From contig PHEM01000097.1 in assembly GCA_002842935.1 (NCBI GenBank), positions 1 to 9,619 on the forward strand: a stretch of 9,619 nucleotides of DNA. The letters are read 5' to 3'. The notes under the pieces were generated by a model. The model saw only the letters and a program-made list of their open reading frames with translations, was not told where the DNA came from and made no database searches. The DNA is from Alphaproteobacteria bacterium HGW-Alphaproteobacteria-13 (GTDB lineage: Bacteria > Pseudomonadota > Alphaproteobacteria > Sphingomonadales > Sphingomonadaceae). The position numbers and the translations under genes are program-made. Below, piece by piece: positions 1 through 6,634 of this stretch. How positions within the stretch are numbered: position 1 is the first letter of the stretch; each line of letters starts with the position of its first letter.

Positions 1-576
1 ATCGGGCGACAGCTTGTCGATCACGGCGTTGAGCAGCACCTCTGCCCCCGCCGGATCGTCATTCTTGATGCGGTCGGGAATCGTGCGGGCCAGGCTGGCC
101 GCGGCGGGATCGCCCGCGACGCTGTCGGCCCCGACGCGGCGCGGCGCGCTGCCCGCCCAGGCAAGGCGCGTCTGCGGCGGCAGCACGGGCAGATCGGCCG
201 CGCCGCGCTTCGTGGCCAGCCGCCCAAGCTGTTCGGCCTGCGGCAACCCCGGCGAGCGGGCGAGGATCGGCAGGATGTCGGACACTTCGGCGCGCGGGCT
301 GTTCGCCGCCAGCAACAGTTCAGCGCGCAGGAAATCATTGAGCGGCCCGCTGCCCGCGTCGTCGAGCAGCGCCTTCGCCTCCGCCCAGCGCTGGCTGCGG
401 ATCGCGGCAAGCACTTGCGTGTAAAGCTGTTTCTGCCTGGCGGAGAGAATGTCGGGCACGGTCTGCTGCGCGGCGCCGAAATCGCGGTCGCCGACGTCGG
501 CGGCTGTCGCGGGCGATGACGTCACGGCGGCGAGCGCCGCGCTTGCCGAAAGGAAAAGGCTGATCCGCTTGTTCAT
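1..576 (-). CDS. Exported lytic transglycosylase-like protein, N-terminal part (cut by left window edge)
   Basis: The frame is open from ATG at 576-574 to the window edge, giving 192 residues with the C-terminus missing. It starts with a clear Sec signal peptide: basic MNKR, a hydrophobic stretch at residues 5-18, and a probable signal peptidase I cut after ATA at about residue 25. The rest is alanine- and leucine-rich helical sequence (for example ILSARQKQLYTQVLAAIRSQ, RAELLLAANSPRAEV), like the helical N-terminal region of Slt-type soluble lytic transglycosylases, which cleave peptidoglycan glycan strands in the periplasm. The catalytic SLT domain would lie outside the window, so the enzymatic role is inferred from this resemblance and from remembered gene order in sphingomonads. 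The start lies 3 nt after the stop of the upstream UDG-like gene, with GGGGA 9 nt before it, so the two genes are probably co-transcribed. An alternative TTG in another frame (583) gives an arginine-rich, implausible product. Confidence 0.72.
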   Translation of the reverse strand, partial: MNKRISLFLSASAALAAVTSSPATAADVGDRDFGAAQQTVPDILSARQKQLYTQVLAAIRSQRWAEAKALLDDAGSGPLNDFLRAELLLAANSPRAEVSDILPILARSPGLPQAEQLGRLATKRGAADLPVLPPQTRLAWAGSAPRRVGADSVAGDPAAASLARTIPDRIKNDDPAGAEVLLNAVIDKLSPD

Positions 577-579
577 TTG

Positions 580-1362
580 TCAACGTCCCCGGCTGATCAG
601 TTTCAGGCTGTCCCAGGCCGCCGCCTTGTGCGTGGGCCGGGCTAGCAGCATCGCGGGATGCGCGACCGCCACCGATTCCACCTTTCGCCCATCACAGTTA
701 ATATCGAGTAACTGTCCGCGCGCGTCGGCCAGCGCACGGTCCGCCGCCATCCGTACGATCTCCCCGCCGATCAGCAGCAGGCGCTGCGGCCGGGCCAGCG
801 CCACATGATGCCAGAGCAGCCGTTCAAGTTCCGCGCCGTCGCGCGCGTCGCAGCGCCCGCCCGGCGGCCGCGTGACGGCGAGGCTGGCGGCATAGCATTG
901 CCCCCGCGTCGTGCCGATCGCGCGCAGCATCATGTCGAGCAGCGCGCCCGCCGCGCCGGAGAACAGCACGCCGTCGCGCTGGTCGTCGATTTCGGGCCAG
1001 GCGGTCAGCAGCATCAGCGGCGCGCCGGCCTCGCCCACGGGAAGCACGCGGCGCGCGTCCCACTGGCTGCCGGGCACATCGGGACTTTCGGCGAGCCATT
1101 GGCGGAAGGCGTCCCACTCGCCGGGAAAGGCGACGGGTTCCCTGGGCGCGGGCGCTTCGGCCTCTTCGCGCGGCTGAAGCGCCGCGGGCAGGGGCGGCGG
1201 CTCCTCGGCCGTTTCCGTGCGTTTCGGCGGGGCGCCGGCGTCGTTGGCGGGCGGCACGCGCAGCCATCCGGCAGGCGCCTCGCCGACCAGTGCGTCGACG
1301 CCCGCGAGCGACCACCAGTCGCAATAGCTTTCCGCCAGCAAGGCTGAATTGCGCCCACCCAT
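580..1362 (-). CDS. Uracil-DNA glycosylase superfamily protein, divergent
   Basis: The product is 260 aa from ATG 1362-1360; an upstream in-frame ATG at 1458 would add 32 residues unlike the family and run through the divergent promoter region. Residues 1-35 (with ESYCDWWSLAGVDAL) form a short conserved-looking head, residues 40-80 are a Pro/Glu/Ala-rich linker, and residues about 115-258 carry the UDG-like fold. Motifs seen are LFSGAAGALLDMML (133-146; compare GxxFxGxAGxLLDxML of family 4), TRPPGG (164-169), the beta-strand LLLIGG (195-200) and VAHPAMLLARP (232-242), which matches the C-terminal HPA motif. The usual GEAPG catalytic loop is replaced by TAWPEIDD (120-127), and the cysteine spacing of the family-4 iron-sulphur cluster is absent. 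Known members remove uracil from DNA in base-excision repair. Whether this one is catalytic is uncertain; it could be a non-enzymatic or differently specific branch. It is probably transcribed together with the downstream exported gene. Confidence 0.75.
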   Translation of the reverse strand: MGGRNSALLAESYCDWWSLAGVDALVGEAPAGWLRVPPANDAGAPPKRTETAEEPPPLPAALQPREEAEAPAPREPVAFPGEWDAFRQWLAESPDVPGSQWDARRVLPVGEAGAPLMLLTAWPEIDDQRDGVLFSGAAGALLDMMLRAIGTTRGQCYAASLAVTRPPGGRCDARDGAELERLLWHHVALARPQRLLLIGGEIVRMAADRALADARGQLLDINCDGRKVESVAVAHPAMLLARPTHKAAAWDSLKLISRGR

Positions 1363-1382
1363 GAAAAACTTGAAACATATGG

Positions 1383-1398
1383 TTGACGGGCGCGTCAA
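1383..1398. promoter_or_regulatory. Perfect TTGACG-N4-CGTCAA dyad in the divergent intergenic region
   Basis: Positions 1383-1388 (TTGACG) and 1393-1398 (CGTCAA) are exact reverse complements separated by GGCG. The dyad lies 20 nt upstream of the UDG-like start and 92 nt upstream of the ETF-QO start. It could be an operator half-site pair. Each half also reads as a -35-like TTGACG on its own strand. I see no convincing -10 at 16-18 nt from either half. On the plus strand a weak TTGGCG (1399-1404), 17 nt, CAGAAT (1422-1427) combination overlaps the right edge. The function is inference. Confidence 0.3.
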
Positions 1399-1475
1399 TT
1401 GGCGGGCATCGCATTTCGTGACAGAATGAGCGCCAGGCACGATGAATGATCGGCCCATGACAGGCGCGGGACGGC

Positions 1476-1483
1476 AGAAAGGG
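1476..1483 (+). promoter_or_regulatory. Ribosome binding site of the ETF-QO gene
   Basis: AGAAAGGG lies 7 nt before ATG 1491. This supports the start at 1491 (MSERESMPYD) over the internal Met at residue 7. Confidence 0.6.
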
Positions 1484-1490
1484 TTTAGCG

Positions 1491-3146
1491 ATGAGCGAAC
1501 GGGAATCGATGCCCTATGACGTGGTCATCGTCGGCGCGGGTCCGGCGGGGCTTTCGGCGGCAATTCGCCTCAAGCAGCTTGCGAACGAGGCGGGCGGCGA
1601 GATTTCGGTGTGTATCCTCGAAAAAGGGTCCGAAGTCGGCGCGCACATCCTGTCGGGGGCGGTGATCGATCCCAAATCGCTCGACGAGCTGATTCCCGAC
1701 TGGCGCGACATGGGCTGTCCGCTCGCCGAAGTGCCGGTGAACGACAATCAGCACTGGATGCTGACGAAGAAGAAGAAGTTCGGCGTGCCGCACTTCATCA
1801 CGCCCGGCTTCATGCACAACAAGGGCACCTATACCGGCAGCCTCGGCAATCTGTGCCGCTGGCTCGCCGAGCAGGCCGAAGGGTTGGGGGTCGAGATTTT
1901 CCCTGGCTTCCCGGCCGCCGAAATCCTTTATAACGAGGACGGATCGGTCAAGGGCGTGGCGACCGGCGACATGGGCATCGCCCGCGACGGCAGCCACAAG
2001 CCGGACTATGCCCCCGGTCTCGAACTCCATGCGAAATATACGTTTTTCGCGGAAGGCGTACGCGGGCACCTGACCAAGATGCTGAAACCGCAATTCGCGC
2101 TCGACGCCGATTGCGAACCGCAGGTTTACGGCATCGGCGTCAAGGAATTGTGGGACATCGATCCCGCGAACCACGCGGAAGGCCGCGTCATCCATACGCA
2201 GGGCTGGCCGCTCGACGAGAACGCCAATGGCGGCGGCTTCCTCTATCATCAGGCGAACGGGCAGGTCGCGCTCGGTTTCGTGACCTGGCTCAATTACCGC
2301 AACCCGCATATCTCCCCGTTCCAAGAGATGCAGAAGTGGAAGACGCATCCGGAAATCGCCAAGATACTGAAGGGCGGCAAGCGCGTCTCCTACGGCGCGC
2401 GCGCGATCAGCGACGGCGGCTGGCAATCTGTGCCGAAGCTGGCGTTCCCCGGCGGCGCGCTGATCGGCGACACGGCGGGTTTCCTCAACGTGCCGCGCAT
2501 CAAGGGCACGCACACGGCGATGAAGTCGGGCATGATGGCCGCCGAGGCGGCGTTCGCGGCCGTCAGCGCGGGCCGCGAGGGCGATGTGCTGACTGCCTAT
2601 CAGGACGCCTATGACGACAGTTGGGTGAAGAAGGAGCTTGGCGTCGTCCGCAACGTGCTGCCGCTCGTCGAGAAGTTCGGCGATCTGGCGGGGTCGATGC
2701 TGGCGGGCATGACGATGTGGCTGGAGAATTTCGGCATCCGCGTGCCTTTCACGATGAAGCATCACCCCGACAACACGACGCTTTACCGCGCCGACCAGAT
2801 GCCGAAGCCCGACTATCCGAAGCCGGACGGCGTGCTGACCTTCGATCGGCTGTCCTCGGTGTTCCTGTCGAACACCAACCATGAAGAGGATCAGCCGGTC
2901 CATTTGCAACTGAAGGACCCGACGATCCCCGTCGAATACAACCTGCCGCTCTATGACGAACCCGCGCAGCGCTATTGCCCGGCGGGGGTCTACGAGATCG
3001 TCGGGCAGGACGAAGGCGACCCCAAATTCGTCATCAACGCGCAGAATTGCGTCCACTGCAAGACCTGCGACATCAAGGACCCGACACAGAATATCAATTG
3101 GGTCACGCCGGAAGGCGGCGGAGGACCCAATTATCCGAACATGTAA
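1491..3146 (+). CDS. Electron transfer flavoprotein-ubiquinone oxidoreductase (ETF-QO)
   Basis: The product is 551 aa, a usual length for bacterial ETF-QO (EC 1.5.5.1). The enzyme takes electrons from reduced ETF, fed by acyl-CoA and other dehydrogenases, and reduces ubiquinone at the inner membrane. Visible motifs in order are the Rossmann FAD site GAGPAG (15-20) within VVIVGAGPAGLSAAIRLKQ; FAEGVRGHLTK (from 186); the second FAD segment GDTAGFLNVPRIKGTHTAMK (from 326); and the C-terminal ferredoxin-like module with four [4Fe-4S] ligands: C496 in YCPAGVYE, then C520, C523 and C526 in CVHCKTC. The protein ends in the family-typical GGGGPNYPNM. All key residues are present, so it should be functional. 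It is the first gene of the plus-strand operon, transcribed divergently from the UDG-like gene. Its last codons (GGA GGA) also form a Shine-Dalgarno-like sequence for the next gene. Confidence 0.97.
   Translation: MSERESMPYDVVIVGAGPAGLSAAIRLKQLANEAGGEISVCILEKGSEVGAHILSGAVIDPKSLDELIPDWRDMGCPLAEVPVNDNQHWMLTKKKKFGVPHFITPGFMHNKGTYTGSLGNLCRWLAEQAEGLGVEIFPGFPAAEILYNEDGSVKGVATGDMGIARDGSHKPDYAPGLELHAKYTFFAEGVRGHLTKMLKPQFALDADCEPQVYGIGVKELWDIDPANHAEGRVIHTQGWPLDENANGGGFLYHQANGQVALGFVTWLNYRNPHISPFQEMQKWKTHPEIAKILKGGKRVSYGARAISDGGWQSVPKLAFPGGALIGDTAGFLNVPRIKGTHTAMKSGMMAAEAAFAAVSAGREGDVLTAYQDAYDDSWVKKELGVVRNVLPLVEKFGDLAGSMLAGMTMWLENFGIRVPFTMKHHPDNTTLYRADQMPKPDYPKPDGVLTFDRLSSVFLSNTNHEEDQPVHLQLKDPTIPVEYNLPLYDEPAQRYCPAGVYEIVGQDEGDPKFVINAQNCVHCKTCDIKDPTQNINWVTPEGGGGPNYPNM
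3120..3125 (+). promoter_or_regulatory. GGAGGA Shine-Dalgarno-like site before the TPR gene
   Basis: GGAGGA lies inside the ETF-QO coding sequence as two Gly codons. It is 4 nt before ATT 3130, 7 nt before ATC 3133 and 15 nt before ATG 3141, whose next codon is the ETF-QO stop. It may serve the TPR gene, but its match may simply come from the conserved Gly run of ETF-QO. Confidence 0.35.
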
Positions 3147-4803
3147 GTCCGCCCGCCTGCTGTCTTTCGTCGCGCTGCTGGCGCTGGCCTGTCCGGCCGG
3201 GGCGGCGGACCAGAGCGCGGCGGCGCTGAACGCGCTGGTGAAGGCCCGGATCGCGGAGGATATGGGGCAACCGGCGGCGGCGCTGGCGGCCCTCGCGTCG
3301 CTGGCCAGCCTCGCGCCGCAGCTTCCGGGGCTGGACCGCCAGATATTCGAACAGGCGCTGGCGGCGGGCGACCTCGCCGCGGCGCGCGGCGCGGCGGGGC
3401 GGCTGCGGCAGGACGGCGACCGCGGCTTCGACACGATGCTTGTGCTGCTGGTCGACGCGATGCGCCGGTCGGACTGGAAGACCGCGCAAACCTATCTTGC
3501 CGAGCGGCCCGACAAGACGGGCGGCGACCGCGTCCTGCGTGTGATCCAGCCGGGTTTCCGAGCCTGGATCGGCGTCGGCGCGCGCGAGCAGGAGCCGGAG
3601 CGTGCCTTGCTCGCCGCCGCCGGTCAGGGGCGGCCCGAACCGGCGGCGGCGATGGAGGCGGCGCTGGTCCGCCTTGTGTCGAAACGCAAGACGGATGCCA
3701 TTGCGCTGGTCGAAGACACCGTGCTGACCGACCGGACGAGCCAGCTCGTCGCGCTGCGCCTTGCCGCGACGCTGGACCGGGCCGGCGAGGGCGCGGCGGC
3801 GGTCGCGCTGCGCGATCGGATCGCGCTGGCGGCCGGGACGCGCGAGGACCCGCTGTTGCTGCTGCCCGATCAGCCCGTCACCACGGCGCGCGGTGGAGCC
3901 GCCCAGTGGCTCGGCCTGCTCGCCGACGGGCTGTCGCGGACGCCGGGCAGACCGCCGCGCGTCGCCCTGCTGTTCGCGCGCGCGGCGCATTGGCTGAACG
4001 ATCGCGACTGGATGGCGCAGAGCGCGCTGATCGAGGTTCTGGGCCGAGGCGGGCGCGAACAGGCCGCGCTGGCGATGCTGGAGGCGGAGCGCGGGGCGCT
4101 GCCGCCGGTGCTGGAGATGCGCCGCGCCGAACTGGTGGAGGAGACGGGCGATGCCGCCACCGCCGTCAGGCTGGCCGAGACCGCCGTCGCCGGGCGGGCC
4201 GCGCCGCGCGGCCTGCTCATCCGCTTTGCCGATGTCGCGCGGCGCGCGGGCGATTCGGCGGCGGCGGCGCGCGCCTATACGCGCCTGGAGGCGTCGCTCG
4301 GCGATGACCGGGAGGATGCGGCGCTGCGCGGCACGCTGCTGATCGCGCGCGCCGAACTGCTGCTGCAAGCGGACGACTGGGATAGCGCGCAGCCCTTGCT
4401 CGAACAGGCCGTGGCGCTGCGGCCCGACGACCCGGAGATATTGAATTTCGCGGGCTATTCGGCGCTCGAACGGCGGCAGAATGTCAAGCAGGCCGTCACG
4501 CGCCTCGAGGCGGCATGGGAACGCGAACCGCAAAGCGCGGCCATTACCGATTCGCTCGGCTGGGCCTATGTGCTGACGGGGCGGGTGGCCGAGGCGGTGC
4601 CGCTGCTGGAAAAGGCGGAGCGGGGCGATCCGGGCAATGCCGTGATCGTCGAGCATCTGGGCGACGCCTATTGGCAGGCCGGGCGGCGGTTCGAGGCGCG
4701 CAACAACTGGCGCGCCGCCGCCTTGCTGGCTGACGATGCGATGGCGGCGCGGCTGGCGGCGAAGCTGGCGGACGGGCTGACGCCCGCGACGATGGCGCCA
4801 TGA
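3130..4803 (+). CDS. Exported tetratricopeptide-repeat protein (start codon unresolved)
   Basis: This long frame ends at TGA 4801-4803. An apparent signal peptide (KSARLLSFVALLALACPAGA, probable cut before ADQS) is encoded from 3145 onward, yet the frame has no ATG, GTG or TTG between 2953, deep inside the ETF-QO gene, and 3238, after the signal peptide. I place the start provisionally at ATT 3130; ATC 3133 is equally possible. Both sit 4-7 nt after GGAGGA (3120-3125). From 3130 the product is 557 aa. The body is alanine-rich and helical. Clear TPR units occur near residues 420-540, for example LEQAVALRPDDPEILNFAGY, DSLGWAYVLTGRVAEAVPLL and VEHLGDAYWQAGRRFEA. TPR arrays bind proteins, so an envelope scaffold or assembly role is likely; no catalytic motif is visible. 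It overlaps the ETF-QO end and the ispE start, as expected inside an operon. A one-base error near 3141-3145 could also explain the missing start. Confidence 0.8.
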   Translation: MIRTCKSARLLSFVALLALACPAGAADQSAAALNALVKARIAEDMGQPAAALAALASLASLAPQLPGLDRQIFEQALAAGDLAAARGAAGRLRQDGDRGFDTMLVLLVDAMRRSDWKTAQTYLAERPDKTGGDRVLRVIQPGFRAWIGVGAREQEPERALLAAAGQGRPEPAAAMEAALVRLVSKRKTDAIALVEDTVLTDRTSQLVALRLAATLDRAGEGAAAVALRDRIALAAGTREDPLLLLPDQPVTTARGGAAQWLGLLADGLSRTPGRPPRVALLFARAAHWLNDRDWMAQSALIEVLGRGGREQAALAMLEAERGALPPVLEMRRAELVEETGDAATAVRLAETAVAGRAAPRGLLIRFADVARRAGDSAAAARAYTRLEASLGDDREDAALRGTLLIARAELLLQADDWDSAQPLLEQAVALRPDDPEILNFAGYSALERRQNVKQAVTRLEAAWEREPQSAAITDSLGWAYVLTGRVAEAVPLLEKAERGDPGNAVIVEHLGDAYWQAGRRFEARNNWRAAALLADDAMAARLAAKLADGLTPATMAP

Positions 4804-5651
4804 CGGGGGACATGCGCGAAACCGGCTGGGCGAAGATCAACCTTGCGCTCCACGTCCGCGCGCGGCGCGATGACGGCTATCACGCCATCGAGACTTTGTT
4901 CGCCTTTGTCGACCGCGGCGACGAGCTGACGGCGGCGGTCGCCGGAGCGGATTCGCTGATCATCGAAGGCGAATTCGCCGAAGGGCTGAGCTTGGACGCG
5001 GATAATCTGGTGCGGCGCGCGCTGACGCTGCTGCGCGGCCTTTATGGCGCGGACCGCGTGCCGCCGCTGGCGATGCGCCTCGTCAAGCATCTGCCGGTCG
5101 CGGCGGGGATCGGCGGCGGATCGGCCGATGCGGCGGCGCTCGCGCGGCTGGTGCGGCGGCATTTCCTGCCCGAAGTCGGCGACGCCGCGCTGGCGCGCAC
5201 GGTCGCCTCGCTGGGCGCCGACGTCGCCGCCTGTGTCGCCAGCATGACGTGCCTCGGCACGGGCGCCGGCGAGGAGCTGGAGCCGGTTTCGGATCTGCGG
5301 CTGGCGGACACGCCGGTGCTGCTCGTCAACCCGCGTCAGCCGGTGGCGACGGGACCCGTGTTCGCGGCGTGGGACGGGATCGACCGGGGCGGGCTGTTCG
5401 TCGGTGCCGAGGCGCGCGCGCAGCTTCTCGCCGCGCGCAACGATCTTCAGCGTCCGGCGACGGCGCAGTGCCCGGCGGTCGCCGACATCTTGTGCGAGTT
5501 GGGCGCGCATCGCCCGTGGCTGGCGCGCATGTCGGGATCGGGGGCGACCTGCTTCGCGCTGTTCGACGCCGCCGCCGCGCGCGACGAAGCGGCGGCGCGG
5601 ATCGCGGCGCGCTATCCGCACTGGTGGCAAATGACAGGAACCCTGCGATGA
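4800..5651 (+). CDS. ispE: 4-diphosphocytidyl-2-C-methyl-D-erythritol kinase
   Basis: The product is 283 aa from ATG 4800. This GHMP-family kinase (EC 2.7.1.148) phosphorylates CDP-methylerythritol with ATP in the MEP pathway of isoprenoid precursor synthesis, in the cytoplasm. Seen motifs are GWAKINLALHVRARRDDGYH near the N-terminus with the conserved Lys at 12; the ATP-binding loop LPVAAGIGGGSADAAA (98-113); the catalytic-region Asp at 141 in GADVAACV; and the C-terminal GHMP motif MSGSGATCFALF (from 244). The start ATG overlaps the TPR stop as ATGA, suggesting translational coupling. A second in-frame ATG at 4812 (MRETGWAKINL) fits the family N-terminus as well, but its purine run GGGGGA ends only 1 nt before it, too close to be a good ribosome site. 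The stop overlaps the next gene's ATG in the same way. Confidence 0.95.
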   Translation: MTGDMRETGWAKINLALHVRARRDDGYHAIETLFAFVDRGDELTAAVAGADSLIIEGEFAEGLSLDADNLVRRALTLLRGLYGADRVPPLAMRLVKHLPVAAGIGGGSADAAALARLVRRHFLPEVGDAALARTVASLGADVAACVASMTCLGTGAGEELEPVSDLRLADTPVLLVNPRQPVATGPVFAAWDGIDRGGLFVGAEARAQLLAARNDLQRPATAQCPAVADILCELGAHRPWLARMSGSGATCFALFDAAAARDEAAARIAARYPHWWQMTGTLR

Positions 5652-6406
5652 GCGAGGCCTGGCGCCTGCTCGGTACGCCGCGCACAGGCGGCGTGCTGCT
5701 GATCGGCGATCATGCGTCGAACCATGTCCCCGCCGATATCGACCTCGGCATCGACCCGGCGCTGCTGCGCCAGCATATCGCCATCGATCTCGGCGTCGCC
5801 GAAGTCGCGCAGCGGCTCGTCGCGGCGGGTGCGGTCGATGCGGCGATCCTCGGCGGCGTGTCGCGGCTCGTCGTCGATTGCAACCGCGACGAGGATGCGC
5901 CGGGCGCTGTCCCGATCGCCAGCGACGGCCATGCGATTCCCGGCAACGCGCTCGATCATGCGGGGCGCGAGGCACGGCTGGCGCGCTTTTTCCGGCCCTA
6001 TCACGCATATATCACCGCGACGATCGCGGCGCATCGGCCCGCGATGATCTTGTCGCTGCACAGCTTCACCCCCGCGCTCGCCAGCGATCCCGATCAGGCG
6101 CGGCCGTGGCATGTCGGCGTGCTCTATAATGAGGACGACCGGCTTGCGGTTCCCGCGATCCGTGTGCTGGAGGCCGAGGGGCTGTGCGTGGGCGACCAGC
6201 AGCCCTATTCAGGCAAGTTCCTCAACGCGACGATGAATCGCCATGCGGAAGCGAATGGCATCCCCTATATCGGCATAGAGATGCGGCAGGATCTGGTCGC
6301 GGACGCCGAAGGGCAGGCGCTGTTCGCGCAGAGATTGGCGCTTATGTGCAACGAAGTGGCGATCTATCTGCGAGAATCGCTCTTTCTCTCTTGTCCGTCA
6401 TGCTGA
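5648..6406 (+). CDS. N-formylglutamate amidohydrolase family protein
   Basis: The product is 252 aa from ATG 5648, which overlaps the ispE stop as ATGA and has AGGAA (5636-5640) 7 nt upstream. Family members are metal-dependent hydrolases; the named activity splits N-formylglutamate to glutamate and formate in histidine breakdown, but many homologues lie outside hut operons and their substrate is unknown. No hut gene is in this window, so the substrate stays open. Family motifs are intact: GDHASNHVP (20-28), RLVVDCNRDED (73-83), SLHSFTP (136-142) and GIEMRQDL (209-216), holding the His, Asp, Arg and Glu residues expected for metal and substrate binding. The last residues, about 249-252 (CPSC), and the TGA stop are encoded by the left arm of the palindromic repeat starting at 6397, so the native C-terminus was probably changed by the repeat. 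It is the last gene of the operon. Confidence 0.9.
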   Translation: MSEAWRLLGTPRTGGVLLIGDHASNHVPADIDLGIDPALLRQHIAIDLGVAEVAQRLVAAGAVDAAILGGVSRLVVDCNRDEDAPGAVPIASDGHAIPGNALDHAGREARLARFFRPYHAYITATIAAHRPAMILSLHSFTPALASDPDQARPWHVGVLYNEDDRLAVPAIRVLEAEGLCVGDQQPYSGKFLNATMNRHAEANGIPYIGIEMRQDLVADAEGQALFAQRLALMCNEVAIYLRESLFLSCPSC

Positions 6407-6426
6407 ACCTGTTTCAGCATCCATGG
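6397..6426 (+). repeat. Left outer arm, hairpin with ATGCTGAA stem
   Basis: The arm contains ATGCTGAA (6400-6407) and TTCAGCAT (6413-6420), an 8-bp stem with a 5-nt loop. The TGA inside it (6404-6406) is the stop codon of the amidohydrolase gene. Confidence 0.85.
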
Positions 6427-6441
6427 TCTGCCCTTTCCATC

Positions 6442-6458
6442 GGCGCGGCGCCTTTTTT
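6442..6458 (+). terminator. Possible intrinsic terminator after the ETF-QO operon
   Basis: GGCGCGGCGCC (6442-6452) can form a 4-bp all-GC stem with a CGG loop and is followed directly by six T residues (6453-6458). The stem is short, so termination would be modest. Its position 36 nt after the last stop of the operon fits. Confidence 0.4.
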
Positions 6459-6479
6459 GTTTCACGCGAAGACGCGAAG
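6459..6479 (+). repeat. Left inner arm with tandem ACGCGAAG octamers
   Basis: The arm is a perfect reverse complement of 6581-6601. It contains ACGCGAAG twice in tandem (6464-6471, 6472-6479); a related CCGCGAAG follows at 6492-6499. Confidence 0.85.
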
Positions 6480-6580
6480 ATGTCGTGCTTGCCGCGAAGG
6501 GGCTTTCTCTTTCAACGGTGCAACCGGCCGCACCCTCGAAAGAAAATGGGTCTCATCGATCCAGGCCTTCTTCTTCGCGC

Positions 6581-6601
6581 CTTCGCGTCTTCGCGTGAAA
6601 C
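6581..6601 (-). repeat. Right inner arm with tandem CTTCGCGT octamers
   Basis: The arm is the mate of 6459-6479. Including the preceding unit, three octamers lie in tandem: CTTCGCGC (6573-6580), CTTCGCGT (6581-6588) and CTTCGCGT (6589-6596). The right side therefore has one more adjacent unit than the left. Confidence 0.85.
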
Positions 6602-6634
6602 CAACTCGCACCATCCTGACAAGCAAGCGCGGGG

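Noticed and set aside
1363..1458. An upstream start at ATG 1458 for the UDG-like gene
   Set aside because: The extra 32 residues look unlike protein of this family and would cover the divergent intergenic region; ATG 1362 begins the conserved-looking part.
3141..3143. ATG 3141 as the TPR start
   Set aside because: In its own frame it is followed at once by TAA, so it can serve only with a frame change.
1485..3434. A 649-codon minus-strand open frame opposite ETF-QO and the TPR gene
   Set aside because: It is a shadow frame produced by high GC at third codon positions. The product is rich in Arg, His and Ala with no family character, and the plus strand carries an unmistakable ETF-QO.
3103..4656. 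A 517-codon minus-strand open frame opposite the TPR gene
   Set aside because: The product is Arg/Gln-rich and of low complexity, typical of antisense reading of a GC-rich gene.
5249..5647. An extended amidohydrolase start at 5249 within ispE
   Set aside because: The added 133 residues are Arg/Gly-rich shadow sequence of ispE; ATG 5648 has a ribosome site, overlaps the ispE stop and begins the family sequence.
4668..6008. A 446-codon minus-strand open frame opposite ispE and the amidohydrolase
   Set aside because: It spans two real plus-strand genes with intact motifs, and its Arg-rich translation is an antisense artefact.
6464..6596. CRISPR-like or tandem array reading of the octamer repeats
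   Set aside because: The units are 8 nt, adjacent and inverted between sides, with no regular spacers.
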